A stretch of DNA of 64,000 nt from Lutraria lutraria (Eukaryota > Mollusca > Bivalvia > Venerida > Mactridae): NCBI GenBank assembly GCA_964023205.1, contig OZ026850.1, positions 1,882,368-1,946,367 on the forward strand, in the 5' to 3' direction. The position numbers and the translations under genes were made by a program. Positions 1-64,000 of the stretch are shown here, piece by piece; positions within the stretch are counted from its first letter, which is position 1; every line of letters begins with the position of its first letter. The notes below the pieces were generated by a model. The model searched no databases, was not told where the DNA came from, and was given only the letters and a program-made list of their open reading frames with translations.

Positions 1-239
1 TTCTTGGCATGGATCCCTAATTTCTAACAGCGAAATAAAAAAATTGCCGCCACTTGCGGTGTACAAATTGGGTCTCAGAAGTACGAAATATATTTTTTGT
101 TAAAAAGAAATTTTAATCGTATATCTACCTTATCTTTTCTTATCAAGTAACCAAAACATTACTGTATTATGCACTTATCAATATTTTGTCCGAATTTTGA
201 ATTCAACATTTTTAGATTTTTGATGTCTAAATCCCCACC

Positions 240-458
240 CTAGAGCCTACTTGGTGTGTCAATTGCGACATGGATGTAAAACCCGCCAAAGTCTACTTCC
301 CGGGACCTGAAGTCATCAAGTTTATCAAATTCCCACCTGTCGGAAATGATCTGTCTTAAATCCCGTGTATGTCCGTCAACTCCCCGGGTGGGCAAAATAA
401 TGACTGGTGTATTATCTGGCTTTTCCAAATGGGCCTCTTGCAAGAAGGTCAAGACCAT
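240..458 (-). other. unidentified open segment, possible terminal exon
   Basis: A minus-strand frame with exon-like composition. It follows a pyrimidine-rich run ending in gcaag and reads LEKPDNTPVIILPTRGVDGH, TRDLRQIISDRWEFDKLDDF and RSREVDFGGFYIHVAIDTP, then a TAG at 240-242. I do not recognise the family. Its apparent ATG lies at the edge of a MITE that begins at about 454, so the true start or acceptor is uncertain. It could be the last exon of the next minus-strand gene, or a fossil fragment. It does not join scrib in frame. Confidence 0.35.
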
Positions 459-680
459 CCTTAAAAAAATGTATGTTTGGGGTAAAATGTAACCCTTCCT
501 AGAGAATTTTCAGTGGGTAGGTAGGTAGGAAAATTTTTTTTTTACAATTAACATTTTTTTACACTGAATCCAAAATACCTGTCAAAATGCTAGTTATATG
601 TTCAAAAAAATTATTATAGACCAAAATAAAGTGAGGCCTGTAGCGTAACCCCAAGCAAGATATTTTTTTAAGGATGACCT
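454..680. mobile_element. MITE with CCATCCTTAAAAAAAT ends
   Basis: Ends are inverted copies (ccatccttaaaaaaat at left, atttttttaaggatgacc at right). The interior includes cagtgggtaggtaggtagg, shared with the element at 59752. Confidence 0.7.
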
Positions 681-1429
681 AAAATTGTGGTTTTGTTCTG
701 GTTGGTCATTGTTTTAGGGTTCGACTGTGATTTACAAAGATTCTTATACATGCTGTATGAATCATATACTCTAGTCAAATGTTGTTTTCACACTAGATAA
801 CTAAGGCCTTAAAAATACTGCTTGTTTCTGGTAACATACTTATTAAAAATAGAGGAAGGTAGTATGGGCCTTTATTTCTGGCTATTGTAATTATGTGGAA
901 AGGTAGATCAGAAATTGGGTACTTTGGGCCTATTAAAATTATTAGGGTCACAGGAAAGAAGGGTAGGTTGGATAACCGGAAACAAACAATTTTTTTCAGG
1001 TCTAAGTCAAGTTGAAGGACGATGAAAGAACTAATGTTGTAAATTTGTATTAATTTACTGTTTAGGTAAATAAACATTTTGCTAATATTTTTTTGTTTTA
1101 GCATAGTTTTTATTGCGTCTAAGGCTGGGGATATTAGTAATGTTTACGGCTACTTGACCCTAATAAAAGGGCTGGTAGAATGCAGAACTTCCTGTAAATC
1201 TTCCTATGTATCGCTTTTTACTATAGATTCAACTTGAAATAATTTTGTGTTATAAAAAACTTTATGGTCCGCCCCCAAAAAATAGGGGTCCGTCAAGTAA
1301 CTGGAAACATATCTATATTTCTCTGACCTAATCATATTTGATTTTTTTTAAAGTGAAGTGTTCATGTGTGTTAATGGTCTCCTGGCACAAATTATAACCT
1401 TGACTCAATTAATTTCTGAACTTAATGCT

Positions 1430-1546
1430 TCCCGGATTTTGTTGGATTCGTCTGGCATTTTGATTGCTTTCTGGGATTCAAACTCACACCAGTGAGGGGC
1501 TAGTGATTACTAGTCAGAGACCGTAACCACTCAGCCACAGTGCTAA
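1430..1546 (-). mobile_element. tRNA-derived SINE-like unit
   Basis: On the minus strand GTGGCTGAGTGGTTACGG (A-box region) is followed by GAGTTTGAATCCC (B-box region), the internal promoter layout of a tRNA-derived SINE head. Confidence 0.6.
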
Positions 1547-2376
1547 AGAGGTAGCAACATGAAACTTCTTAAGTGGGTAGATCTCACTAAGCGGTGAATA
1601 GACGAGCGTTGGCATTCTGATTCAGCAACAACTATTAGCGGTTGACATTTACCGATCAAGTTGGTTTTATTCAAAATAACGACATACTTAAACACAACAT
1701 ATATGTATGTTATATAAATGCTAATTAACTCTATAGTTACTCTCCCGAAAAACTCTTCAAATGAAGTCTAAAATATTATAACGTCGTAACCAATAACAAC
1801 GTCAACATTTTGTCCATGCACTGAAGAGCCGTCAGGCGAAACATGTATACATTATTTAAGTATTAAACACCAATTTTAAAAGGCATTCCGAATTAATTTT
1901 ATTTTTGTTCATATATGTATACGTATATATATATGGGTCATATTTTTATTATTTATAATGTACAGATCTATGAAGCAATAATACAAGATAAAAGTTCATT
2001 TCCCGCAGTCTGTTGATATTATTCTAAGCAATAGCAAAATCATGTGTAAACACTCAAATACAAAAAAATCATTTGTCCCGTTTATAGTAAAATGAAAAAA
2101 AAAACTTACAGGTAAACTATGTAGACAAAATACACTAAAAAACAGTTTTAACAATTTTTACTAAGTCCGCAAATTCCAGGCAATTTCTTCAACACTGAAG
2201 AAACTACAAAAATAAATTATAGATCAAGAATTAACATTGTGTCCGTGGCTAAAGCACTGTATACCATCAAATTATTTTATCATATATCAACACATTTGAA
2301 TTTTTTAACAACCACACCCAATTTATCAAAACTAACTACAAACTTTAGAGTATTGACACATTAAAACCTCATTTAC

Positions 2377-2733
2377 GGATCACAGACCCTAATGCCAACT
2401 TTCTAACCATTAAATTCTTGTTTATTTTTTATTGAATATGTAGGGTGAATAATTTATAAGCCATTCACCATTTATAAGCTTTTTCTGAATTATATAAATT
2501 GTAAACATGAAATAAGAATGCTATACAATTACAGAAAAAAAAACTAGTTACTAGTATTATTACCTCCCTTTATGATACAAAGTCAAAACTGACCCAGGTC
2601 CAACATTTCAAGATGTTGAATGGTTGAAAGTTAATATTTAATCAATCATGTTTGAATGTCACAATGTTTAAGGATCAGGTACCTCTTACTTTTGTTCATA
2701 GTCATTAAAAGTTTGTATTAGGGTCTGTGATCC
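2377..2733. mobile_element. TIR element, about 357 bp
   Basis: Imperfect terminal inverted repeats: ggatcacagaccctaat at the left, attagggtctgtgatccc at the right. The interior is AT-rich and non-coding. Confidence 0.6.
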
Positions 2734-5700
2734 CTAAAAGATAACTTCAATATCAAGATACCCTCATTTTATAACTCACACTCTGTGGCCCTAGCTCTTC
2801 AATAACTCAAGTAAATGAGATTACTTCTATACTTAGACCAATATTGGCTCAAAAGCTGGACTCTGTGACAAGGTTCAACTGTAATCTTGACTTTTAATAA
2901 AATTTGAAAATAACAAAAGAGTATGTGATACGTTTTACTGTACAAATATTTTTTTGGATACAATCATACATGTATAAACAATAAATTAAGCAGTTGGGGG
3001 AGGGGGTAACGAAAAACATCACTTTTAGAATTAGGCCGTGTTTCGTGTTACCAACCGTAAACATTGATATGTTACTTACTGTAATCTAGTAAATGCATTA
3101 AAATAAAATAAAAATCTTTCAACAATTGATCGCTATATATATTGTCTATCATTTTACTGAACACATTCGTAAACAACAATAATTATTTACAGTTGTTATT
3201 AATAAACAAAAACAAACGCAATGTTAATAATTAATTATATTTACCAAACCAACTACCGTAACATTTTTTTCTATCTATCTGAGAAACATTGAAATATTTT
3301 AAGATTAAGTCTACCGGTATGCAGTTTTAAAAAGCATTAAATAAGATTACATAGAAGGGACAATTTAATTTTCATCCTAAAACAGAAATATAAAATAATG
3401 TGATAAATATTCAACATTGCCATGAGTAAGATGTTCACAATTTTGGCCAATTTGTGTCCCAACTTTACCAGTCATTTACAACACAGACTTCCTATGCATG
3501 TTTTTTTTGTACTTGCCCGGTAGTAAGTTACAAATTGAAGTTTATTTGTTCATATCAAGCAAACTAATTGTTAGACAATGTTTCTCAAACGCTGATGCAA
3601 AATATCCGATGTAAAAAATCTACCTCGAGATTTAATACAGAAATATGTAAAACAAAATAACTTGGAATAGAATCATAATTTATTATATGTAACGTTAAAT
3701 TGTATGCCCACTGGTGAAGACTTTTACATCAGATATAAAAAGTTCAAAACACAGCCATCAGCGTGAGGGAAAATTATATTTTACTGTGGTTTGCCTATTG
3801 ATACTATCTTCATTACATTTTTATTTGTCTTTAAAATTCAGGGACTTTATTATGTACACAAGAAACAGAAAAATTCATCAGTAAAATAAACAAAATATTG
3901 CGCAATTAATTTTTTTGGGGGCAAATAAAAATAAACAAGCTAAAAGCAACCTGGCTTTCAGAAATGAAAAATATCACTTACAAAAATTGATATGTAAACC
4001 AAAAATTTAAAATTATCATCACAGTTGTTGTGTTTTATCCAATTCTATATTACACATCTTCAAATATACATTTGATAACAACATCAGAAGAAAAATCAGA
4101 TAACTTTTATTATAAATTCAACATTCTTCAAAATTATATACAGGAAAACTTGTCTCAAAAGACTCAACCAAGAGAATAGCAAAGATAACTTCAGAAGTAT
4201 TTTCATAATCGCAGGAAAACAACAACATTTGTTTATGTTTGTACTAGAAATGAAAGTAAAGTTCTTTAAAACCAGGTGTTTTTCGCTTAACACGCTTCTG
4301 TATTAAAAACAGATTTGTTACTGTTAGTCATAGCTTACAAAAAGAGGAATAAATTATGAGTTAATTTCTTTTCGTACGAGTTCATTTCAACAGACTTGCA
4401 AAATACATTTATAAATATATTGATGCTGTATTGTCACGCTGCTAGAGTTTTCTACCAACAAAATTAAACAGAAATGAAAGAAGGGAACATCAGGTCGGAT
4501 TGTATGAAACAAAAAAAAGTTGAAATTATGAGAAAATCAATTACCATACAACTGGGTTGAAATCTTTATGTGACAAAACAGAACCTATTCATTCCATACA
4601 AGAACTCACTCATATGAATTCAAGAAAAGATATCGATCAATTCAAAACATTTCAGACACTAGAAAGTGAGTGTTTAACATCGTGGTGTTTCACAGTGAAG
4701 GCAAACATTTTGTTAACAATTGTGCACCAACCTGATTTTAAGTCAGTTAGTATAACTGATAACCTTTCTACACTAATAATAAAATAAAATCTTAAAAACA
4801 GCATAAAATCAACCATTATACAATATTTGTTCAAAGCATTTTCCTATTTAAAAGAAAAAAAAAAGAAAATAATAAAAATATGCTCCAGATAAAATCAGTA
4901 TATCAGACAGGTAAGCATTATATACTTCACGGCATGAAACGCAACACGTCTTGCTGGCAGAGTAAAAAAAACTACGAAAAAAACACAATATTTTAACCAA
5001 AATGTTTCGCTCGGGCGAGTAAAACAAATAAGTATCATAATTACAAGATATGGCATCTAAGGACATTCTCCGTACATATATATGATAATTAAGACATTGA
5101 CTTGAGCTTATGGTATTCATCACCCTTTTTTCAGCTCTGTGACAAACTGCACATAAATAAAATAACCATATCCTAAATATTTCTTCATAAACACCTCAGG
5201 ATTTACAATTTTTTTTTAATTTACCAATTTTGGCTAAATTTCCTGGATGATTTAAATACTAATAGGCAGGTTAGGGAGGCGGAGCTAAAAAAGGGGGCAG
5301 GTTTAAATTAGGGGAGGGGCATTTATTAAGGAATATTTGGGACGAAATGAAGAGACATAAAAATGGCTGTCTGTAGTTGTTACATAAAGAAAAGTAAAAT
5401 ATGTAGGAAAATTCACTATTATTAATTATTTAGTCTGAAAAAAAAAAATCATTTTACAATAAAAAAAGGGTAAAAAATGTCATAAAATAAATTATATTTC
5501 TATGTACTACATTATGATGATCAACCACCCTGGCAGTAAGGGCTTATCAATATTATCAATTATCTTGTATATTTATCATTGATTCTATAATGATATAACT
5601 CAGGTGGGCCCTATACGAATGAAATACACCAACTTCTCCCAAAATTTATTTTTAAACAAAATCTAGATACAGCTACAAAAATAAATAAAACACGCCACCC

Positions 5701-7513
5701 GGCCCCTTAAATTAATAAAATAACGTGGTTTTTTTTCCCAAAGGTTTTAAATAACAGCGAAGATTTTAATTTTTCAAAACATTGTTCACTTCAGCATACC
5801 GATAATTTAATTTCTAAACCAATCCCAGAATACAGTCTTGCGATTGGTTGATGCTTCAGTCACAGCTCAAAACTAACCAATCAGATGTTTCAGATTTGAA
5901 ACTCGCCTACAAACACATATTTACGACCTTAGGTCCAAGATAGCGGACTAAAATGCGTCAAATACAAATGTGAAACACTAGACGGGACACCCTTACTTAT
6001 CAAACTAACAAATAGAATAGTTTTAGCTTCTAAAACACTTAGAACTGAACATACACGGAACCTAACTACTCAACAATTAACACTTAAACGATTAGTAAAA
6101 TATGGATTTAACATTTTATATAGATTTCTATTTCAAATGAATTTATTTTGATTTTAAATAATTTTATATACTAGACAGACCCAATTAGACATAAAATAAT
6201 GACAAACATCGTCAGGATATAACAATTTCACCTCCAACATAAAAGAGCATGTTAAGTGATACATAATTAATGGAAAGTATTAAATAATACATGTATATAT
6301 ACAAAGAAATATCTACGATCAATAATAGCCTTGTTACTACATTTAAAGATACCGTAAAGAAAAAGTAACAGCGCCATGTGTATATCTAATATTTTTCATA
6401 TTTCGAAAAAGTCTTCAATACATGTGTACACAGAAATTTAGTATATACATGTATATCATCTTATCAAAATCATCGTACTAAATGATTTCAGGCGAAAGTT
6501 TTTACAAGATATCTCAAATTGAGAAAATTTCTCAATATTTAAAAATCCATTTCTAGAGTTACAAAATCAAAATCGTGCATTTATTTGGACAATCAGTAAG
6601 TTCTATAACTCAAAATATTTATTCTTGAAATAGCAAGTTCAATTTCTGAGATCTTGGCCTGAATATTATAGATGTTTGAATAAAACTAACACCATGATAT
6701 GACACTGAGTTATATAGCAAAATATTACACATAAATATGACTAAGGCATTTATATGTAGAACATATTTAAGTAAATCATTTACACTGAGCAGAATCTCAA
6801 GATTTTACAACTTTGAGATCAGTCTGCAATCTCAAATCTAATATTTGGAGCTACAATAACATCTAAACAAGATTGAGTGACAGTCATCATAAATGTTTTT
6901 TTTTTTTTTAAATTGAAACATTCCAATTCTTTTTAACCACATTGTTAGATCCAGACACATTGAGGTTGAATTTGAGATTGGAGACAAATCTCAAAGTTAG
7001 ATAATCTCAGATCCTAATGAGATATAAATCTGCACATTCTTCACTTTGATAATGAAATACATGAATACAGACTGTGACGCTAAATATTTTCTATATGGAC
7101 TGGTATACAAGTTTATCATATTTCCCCATAATTCTGGATTAAAAAAAAAAAAAAAGATAAAAAATCAAGAAAAAGACGAAAAAAAGTTTTTTTTTCGCAT
7201 ATCATTCTAATATTCAATACATGATCGTAAATAATATTAAGAACAAAATACAACCTTATGTCCATACAAAGACAATCTTAGGATTTAAAATAATATATAA
7301 AATTGTACTGTCATCTCAGGATAAATAAAAAATACACAAAAGAGTAATTTGGTCATGTTAACTATATCTGGCAAAAATATTCATAACTCGGAAAAATTAT
7401 AAAACAGAACAGGAGATATGTTGTGAAATCATCGATGATTTTAACAGAATAATACAGATAAAAAATAAAATTCATGACAGAAAAAAATAAACGTAACATT
7501 AAAATAGTGCCAT

Positions 7514-7575
7514 CTAGCGATCGGACACATCAGATTCAGAACGGATAAGTCCGAAGGTTGTCGCTGATTCATGAT
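7514..7575 (-). other. short exon-like segment in the scrib 3' flank
   Basis: On the minus strand an actcag acceptor-like site is followed by an open stretch reading HESATTFGLIRSESDVSDR and a TAG. Local GC is higher than in the surrounding flank. It needs one carried base, whereas the donor at 8652 carries two, so it cannot simply extend scrib exon 38. Entering from that donor through the gaatcag acceptor instead gives RDNLRTYPF and a stop. Confidence 0.2.
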
Positions 7576-7989
7576 CTGAGTCGTTTTACGTGTCATGTCA
7601 TTTCTAGTCCTTCTTCGACAGTTTATTACTCAGCGATGATGCGATTCAATGATTGTATAAAATACAGATTTATTAAGAACATTGTGGTTCACCGTACTAT
7701 TGCAAGCGGCCCAGTCATCTACCCCTCTACACTTCATTCACTCGCTAATTCATTCACGTCGGCTATTGAATTGGTTAATAATGTTTATAAATGCTTAATA
7801 AAAACATCTATATGTCCATACATACACTACCTGAAAGAAAAAATATTTGAGAATTCATGAAAGCTAGCAATAAATTTTCTGTGACAAACCCAGAAATTCC
7901 GACCACCAATGCTATTTATCAATCTAGAACAAGTAGAATGTTTCCCAAAGACTAAAACAGTCGCGGGTCATGATAATAAATTCAATACT

Positions 7990-8252
7990 TTATTTTGTTT
8001 GTTTCAGTGGGTAATACTCGAATTTCAAGGAATGATTTTAGTTATACTGGTTCACCTAACCAGTTTTCCAGGACTGTATTCTAACCAGTACTAACTTACC
8101 ATTCCACAAGGAGCTGACAACCTCTCCACATTTGGAGGGAAATCGTCATTTTTGTGTCAGATTATAATAGAACGGTATTAATGTTAATGACTCGAACATG
8201 AATTGCCAGGTTACAAGTCCAGAGCACTAACCACTGTAGACCGGCCGTGGCC
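7990..8252 (-). mobile_element. SINE-like repeat, family A
   Basis: Shares the block cctaaccagttttcc...gtattctaaccagtactaac with at least eight other places in the window (22980, 31940, 35548, 41225, 44340, 51985, 55990, 60020). The better copies end in a degenerate tRNA-like head on the minus strand. Confidence 0.65.
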
Positions 8253-8417
8253 TATAGATACTTGAAATACCATAAAAGAGGATATTTCTTTCGGCACTCT
8301 TACGTTATCAATAATAAACAGACGGAAAACAAACATTGAAACAACACAGAAATTGATTCTTAGTTTTTGTAAATTCCTTTAAAAGTATTCTTTTAGTATC
8401 TAATTAGTTTAAGCTTA

Positions 8418-8423
8418 TTTATT
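8418..8423 (-). terminator. possible scrib poly(A) signal
   Basis: AATAAA on the minus strand, about 225 bases after the stop at 8648. The flank is AT-rich and has many such hexamers, so this is only the nearest reasonable one. Confidence 0.25.
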
Positions 8424-8436
8424 TAACAACTTATAT

Positions 8437-8592
8437 TAACTACTCTCGATGACTTCTTCCTGGATTCTGACCAGTACTCGCGCCGAAAGAAGGGATTGTG
8501 AAGGTTCCGGTCAAATTCCGCCACTGACGGGATTGGAACACGCAACCTCCGGGTTAGGAGTCTGTCGCTCTACCCATACACCACGGTTCCTC
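8437..8592 (-). mobile_element. tRNA-derived SINE
   Basis: The minus strand reads as a tRNA-like head: gtggtgtatgggtagagcg (A box), then the B-box region (here gcgtgttccaatcc, a degenerate copy of the gagttcgaatcc seen at 53452). It then has a shared tail containing tactggtcagaatccagg. It is probably part of the scrib 3' UTR. Confidence 0.7.
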
Positions 8593-8647
8593 CCCAAGTA
8601 GTAATAGTATCTAATTGATTAAACAAATAAATTCATCAAGATTTTCC

Positions 8648-62441
<53,794 letters not shown>

Positions 62442-62487
62442 CTGAAAAAATAAAAAAGTACAATTTAAATTAGAGTATAAAAAATGC

Positions 62488-62762
62488 TTAGGCCATATTC
62501 AATATCAAATATTTTCTATGTGGTTTCGCTACCTACCTACCAATAACGGCTCAACTCAACTTTTTTCTGTCTCTTTATAAAAAAAAATTTCCTGAGAGGC
62601 CAAAAAAAAGTTGGGTAGGGGCAGGCCTTTTTGGTGAGAAGGTAGCATTAATTAACGCTGCTGCAGGGTGTTCATTTGACTCGAGCTCCCGGGTTTTGAC
62701 GCACGAAAATCTCAAAAGTATTGTTTTTGAGTCGCAAGTAAAGGATTTTTAAGGATGGCCCG
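62488..62762. mobile_element. CCATCC-type MITE, diverged
   Basis: Left end ttaggccatattcaatatc, right end ggatttttaaggatggcccg. Contains ctacctacctaccaataacg and aagttgggtaggggcaggcc. Confidence 0.5.
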
Positions 62763-63139
62763 GACAGTGACACTAACAGTAAGAGGTTTAAATGATACTA
62801 AAAAAATTCTCTAACTGTGAATTTACCAGTTCTAGAGAATTGTAGTTTGTACTCGAGAGAAAAAAATTCAATCGGAATATGTCAACAAGAGTGTTAATCA
62901 ATAACGTTACGACTGATACTAACAAGATTCTGATCACACAGTCAGCTTCTGTCTTACAAGAATTTAATCACAGCACTCATGTTTTACACGATTATTAGAG
63001 GGAAATCATTGACATTCCTACAATCAATGTGATGTAAAGCATAGAGAAAGGAAATAATTCATATTTTATTAGGCCAAAAAATAAATATCTGGTTTCCACT
63101 AATGTCCCCTTTTATTATAGCAGGGTTTTTACTAAAAAA

Positions 63140-63275
63140 GTGACCTTTCATTGCAATCGCTTTAAAAATGTGGAAGTAGTTCGCTCCACAAACTTGTGAT
63201 ATTTTATGCCGACGGAACGACCAACAAAATGACTCCAATATACCACCTCTCAAACTTCGTTTGAGGAGTATAATT
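63140..63275. mobile_element. partial copy of the gggggtataat element
   Basis: Contains tcattgcaatcgcttt, tggaagtagttcgctccaca and actccaatataccacctctc, as in 32340-32480, ending tttgaggagtataat. Confidence 0.65.
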
Positions 63276-63299
63276 ACAGTCTTCACGAAAAACTTTTTT

Positions 63300-63662
63300 A
63301 AGCACTGGACATTCGGTCCAGTGAAAATGCAAACTTTACTGGACCGAATGAACTTTTAGTGGACCGAAATGAGAATACACAAAATTCTATATAATTTGGC
63401 TGTATGTCATATTTTTGTTCTGAAAAATGGTAAAATTATCACTGAAAAATTTACCGGACCTTCGGACCACTGACCTTTTCAAATTTACCGGACCTATGGC
63501 CATTTTGGTGGCCTCGGTCCAAGGTCTGGTGCTAAATTCGAAGACTGTAATTATCACTGAAAATTTGCAAGGACCATCGGACAACCAACCTTTTCTAATC
63601 TACCAGACTGATTGCCATTTTGGTGGACCAAGTCCAAGGGGCTAAATTCGAAGACTGAATTA
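63300..63662. repeat. 115-bp tandem duplication rich in GGACC/GGTCC
   Basis: aattatcactgaaaa recurs at 63434 and 63549, and tgctaaattcgaagactg at the end of each unit. Words such as gccattttggtggcc repeat in both. Composition resembles the inside of the CTCGACACTAAC MITE. Confidence 0.7.
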
Positions 63663-63997
63663 TGTAAAAAAAAATCTCATATAAAACACTAGGTATCTAT
63701 AGACACTTCCCAGGAGAAAAGGAAACAATATGAAATTATCACAACAAATTAATTCAACCATAGCTCGAACATTCTCTAGAGAGTTTAAATATCAAATTAT
63801 CAATCAACAACAACAACAAAACATAAAATCAACTCATCCAATACTTGTAAAAGGAAAGATTAGGTCTGTTTTACACAGACAAATACCAATTATTTCCCAC
63901 TAAATTTTGTCTCCCAAATCTCCTAATTAATATTGTTGACATTTCAATCATGATGATATTATACTCAGACAAACAAATGAAACATTTATATATATAC

Positions 63998-64000
63998 CAT
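63998..64000 (-). CDS. scrib: scrib preceding exon, last three bases only
   Basis: The window ends in plus-strand TATACCAT, which reads on the minus strand as ATG followed by GTATATATA, a usable donor. The exon would end in phase 1 with a final g. The first visible exon needs exactly one carried base, and AAT-G joined to AT-CTT would give Asn-Asp, as in the LRR3 motif SRNDI of vertebrate SCRIB. Three bases are too few for certainty. Confidence 0.4.

Larger units (their letters stand above)
681..7500. other. AT-rich 3' flank without recognised genes
   Basis: No open frame here shows splice sites or family motifs. It contains poly-A and poly-T runs, one tRNA-like SINE (about 1430-1546), an inverted partial copy of a dispersed repeat (about 1548-1620), a TIR element (2377-2733), a CCAAT-pair repeat (5800-5925) and a stretch dense in AATCTCA/TGAGATT words (6490-7035). 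It may be intergenic or a long 3' UTR. Confidence 0.6.

Noticed and set aside
793..1104. 103-codon minus-strand frame in the 3' flank
   Set aside because: Hydrophobic translation typical of AT-rich DNA; the sequence lies next to a MITE and shows no domain or splice signal.
8437..8592. Possible functional tRNA gene (also at 53452, 60020, 1430)
   Set aside because: The A- and B-box words are present, but the cloverleaf is incomplete and each has a shared non-tRNA tail, so these are SINE copies.

Overview
The window is animal nuclear DNA, AT-rich and dominated by introns. It holds most of one large minus-strand gene, an orthologue of the polarity scaffold scribble (SCRIB, LAP family: leucine-rich repeats plus four PDZ domains). 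Thirty-eight coding exons could be placed by hand between 62441 and 8648. Their splice phases agree at every junction, and together they give 5,711 coding bases, about 1,902 residues. Roughly the first 90-100 residues (start codon, first two LRRs and most of LRR3) lie beyond base 64000; the last three bases of the window look like the end of the preceding exon.

Layout in transcript order, right to left: LRR3 (end) to LRR16 and the LAP-specific tail (62441-51128); acidic linker with two conserved TPH-type motifs and an optional 93-bp exon (47943-41929); PDZ1 (41550-39985); PDZ2 (39674-34562, with a possible 33-bp microexon); a 972-bp exon with a long Pro/Ser/Thr linker and the start of PDZ3 (34562-33591); rest of PDZ3 (33027-32851); PDZ4 (31744-31085); then a helical, Pro-rich and basic C-terminal region in twelve small exons (29332-8648). 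An ATG-bearing exon at 21912-21892 is in frame with the last seven exons and predicts a 274-residue protein with no LRR or PDZ domain.

The repeat content points to a mollusc, most likely a bivalve (inference, no search run). Signs are many copies of an AGGGAGATAACTC-type core, tRNA-derived SINE-like units, hAT-like and other terminal-inverted-repeat MITEs, and repeats ending in gggggtataat. Several minisatellites lie directly against scrib splice sites.

Bases 1-8640 hold the 3' flank. It is mostly non-coding, with one unexplained minus-strand open segment (240-458) and one short exon-like segment near 7514-7575. No rRNA, functional tRNA, CRISPR or prokaryotic features were seen.
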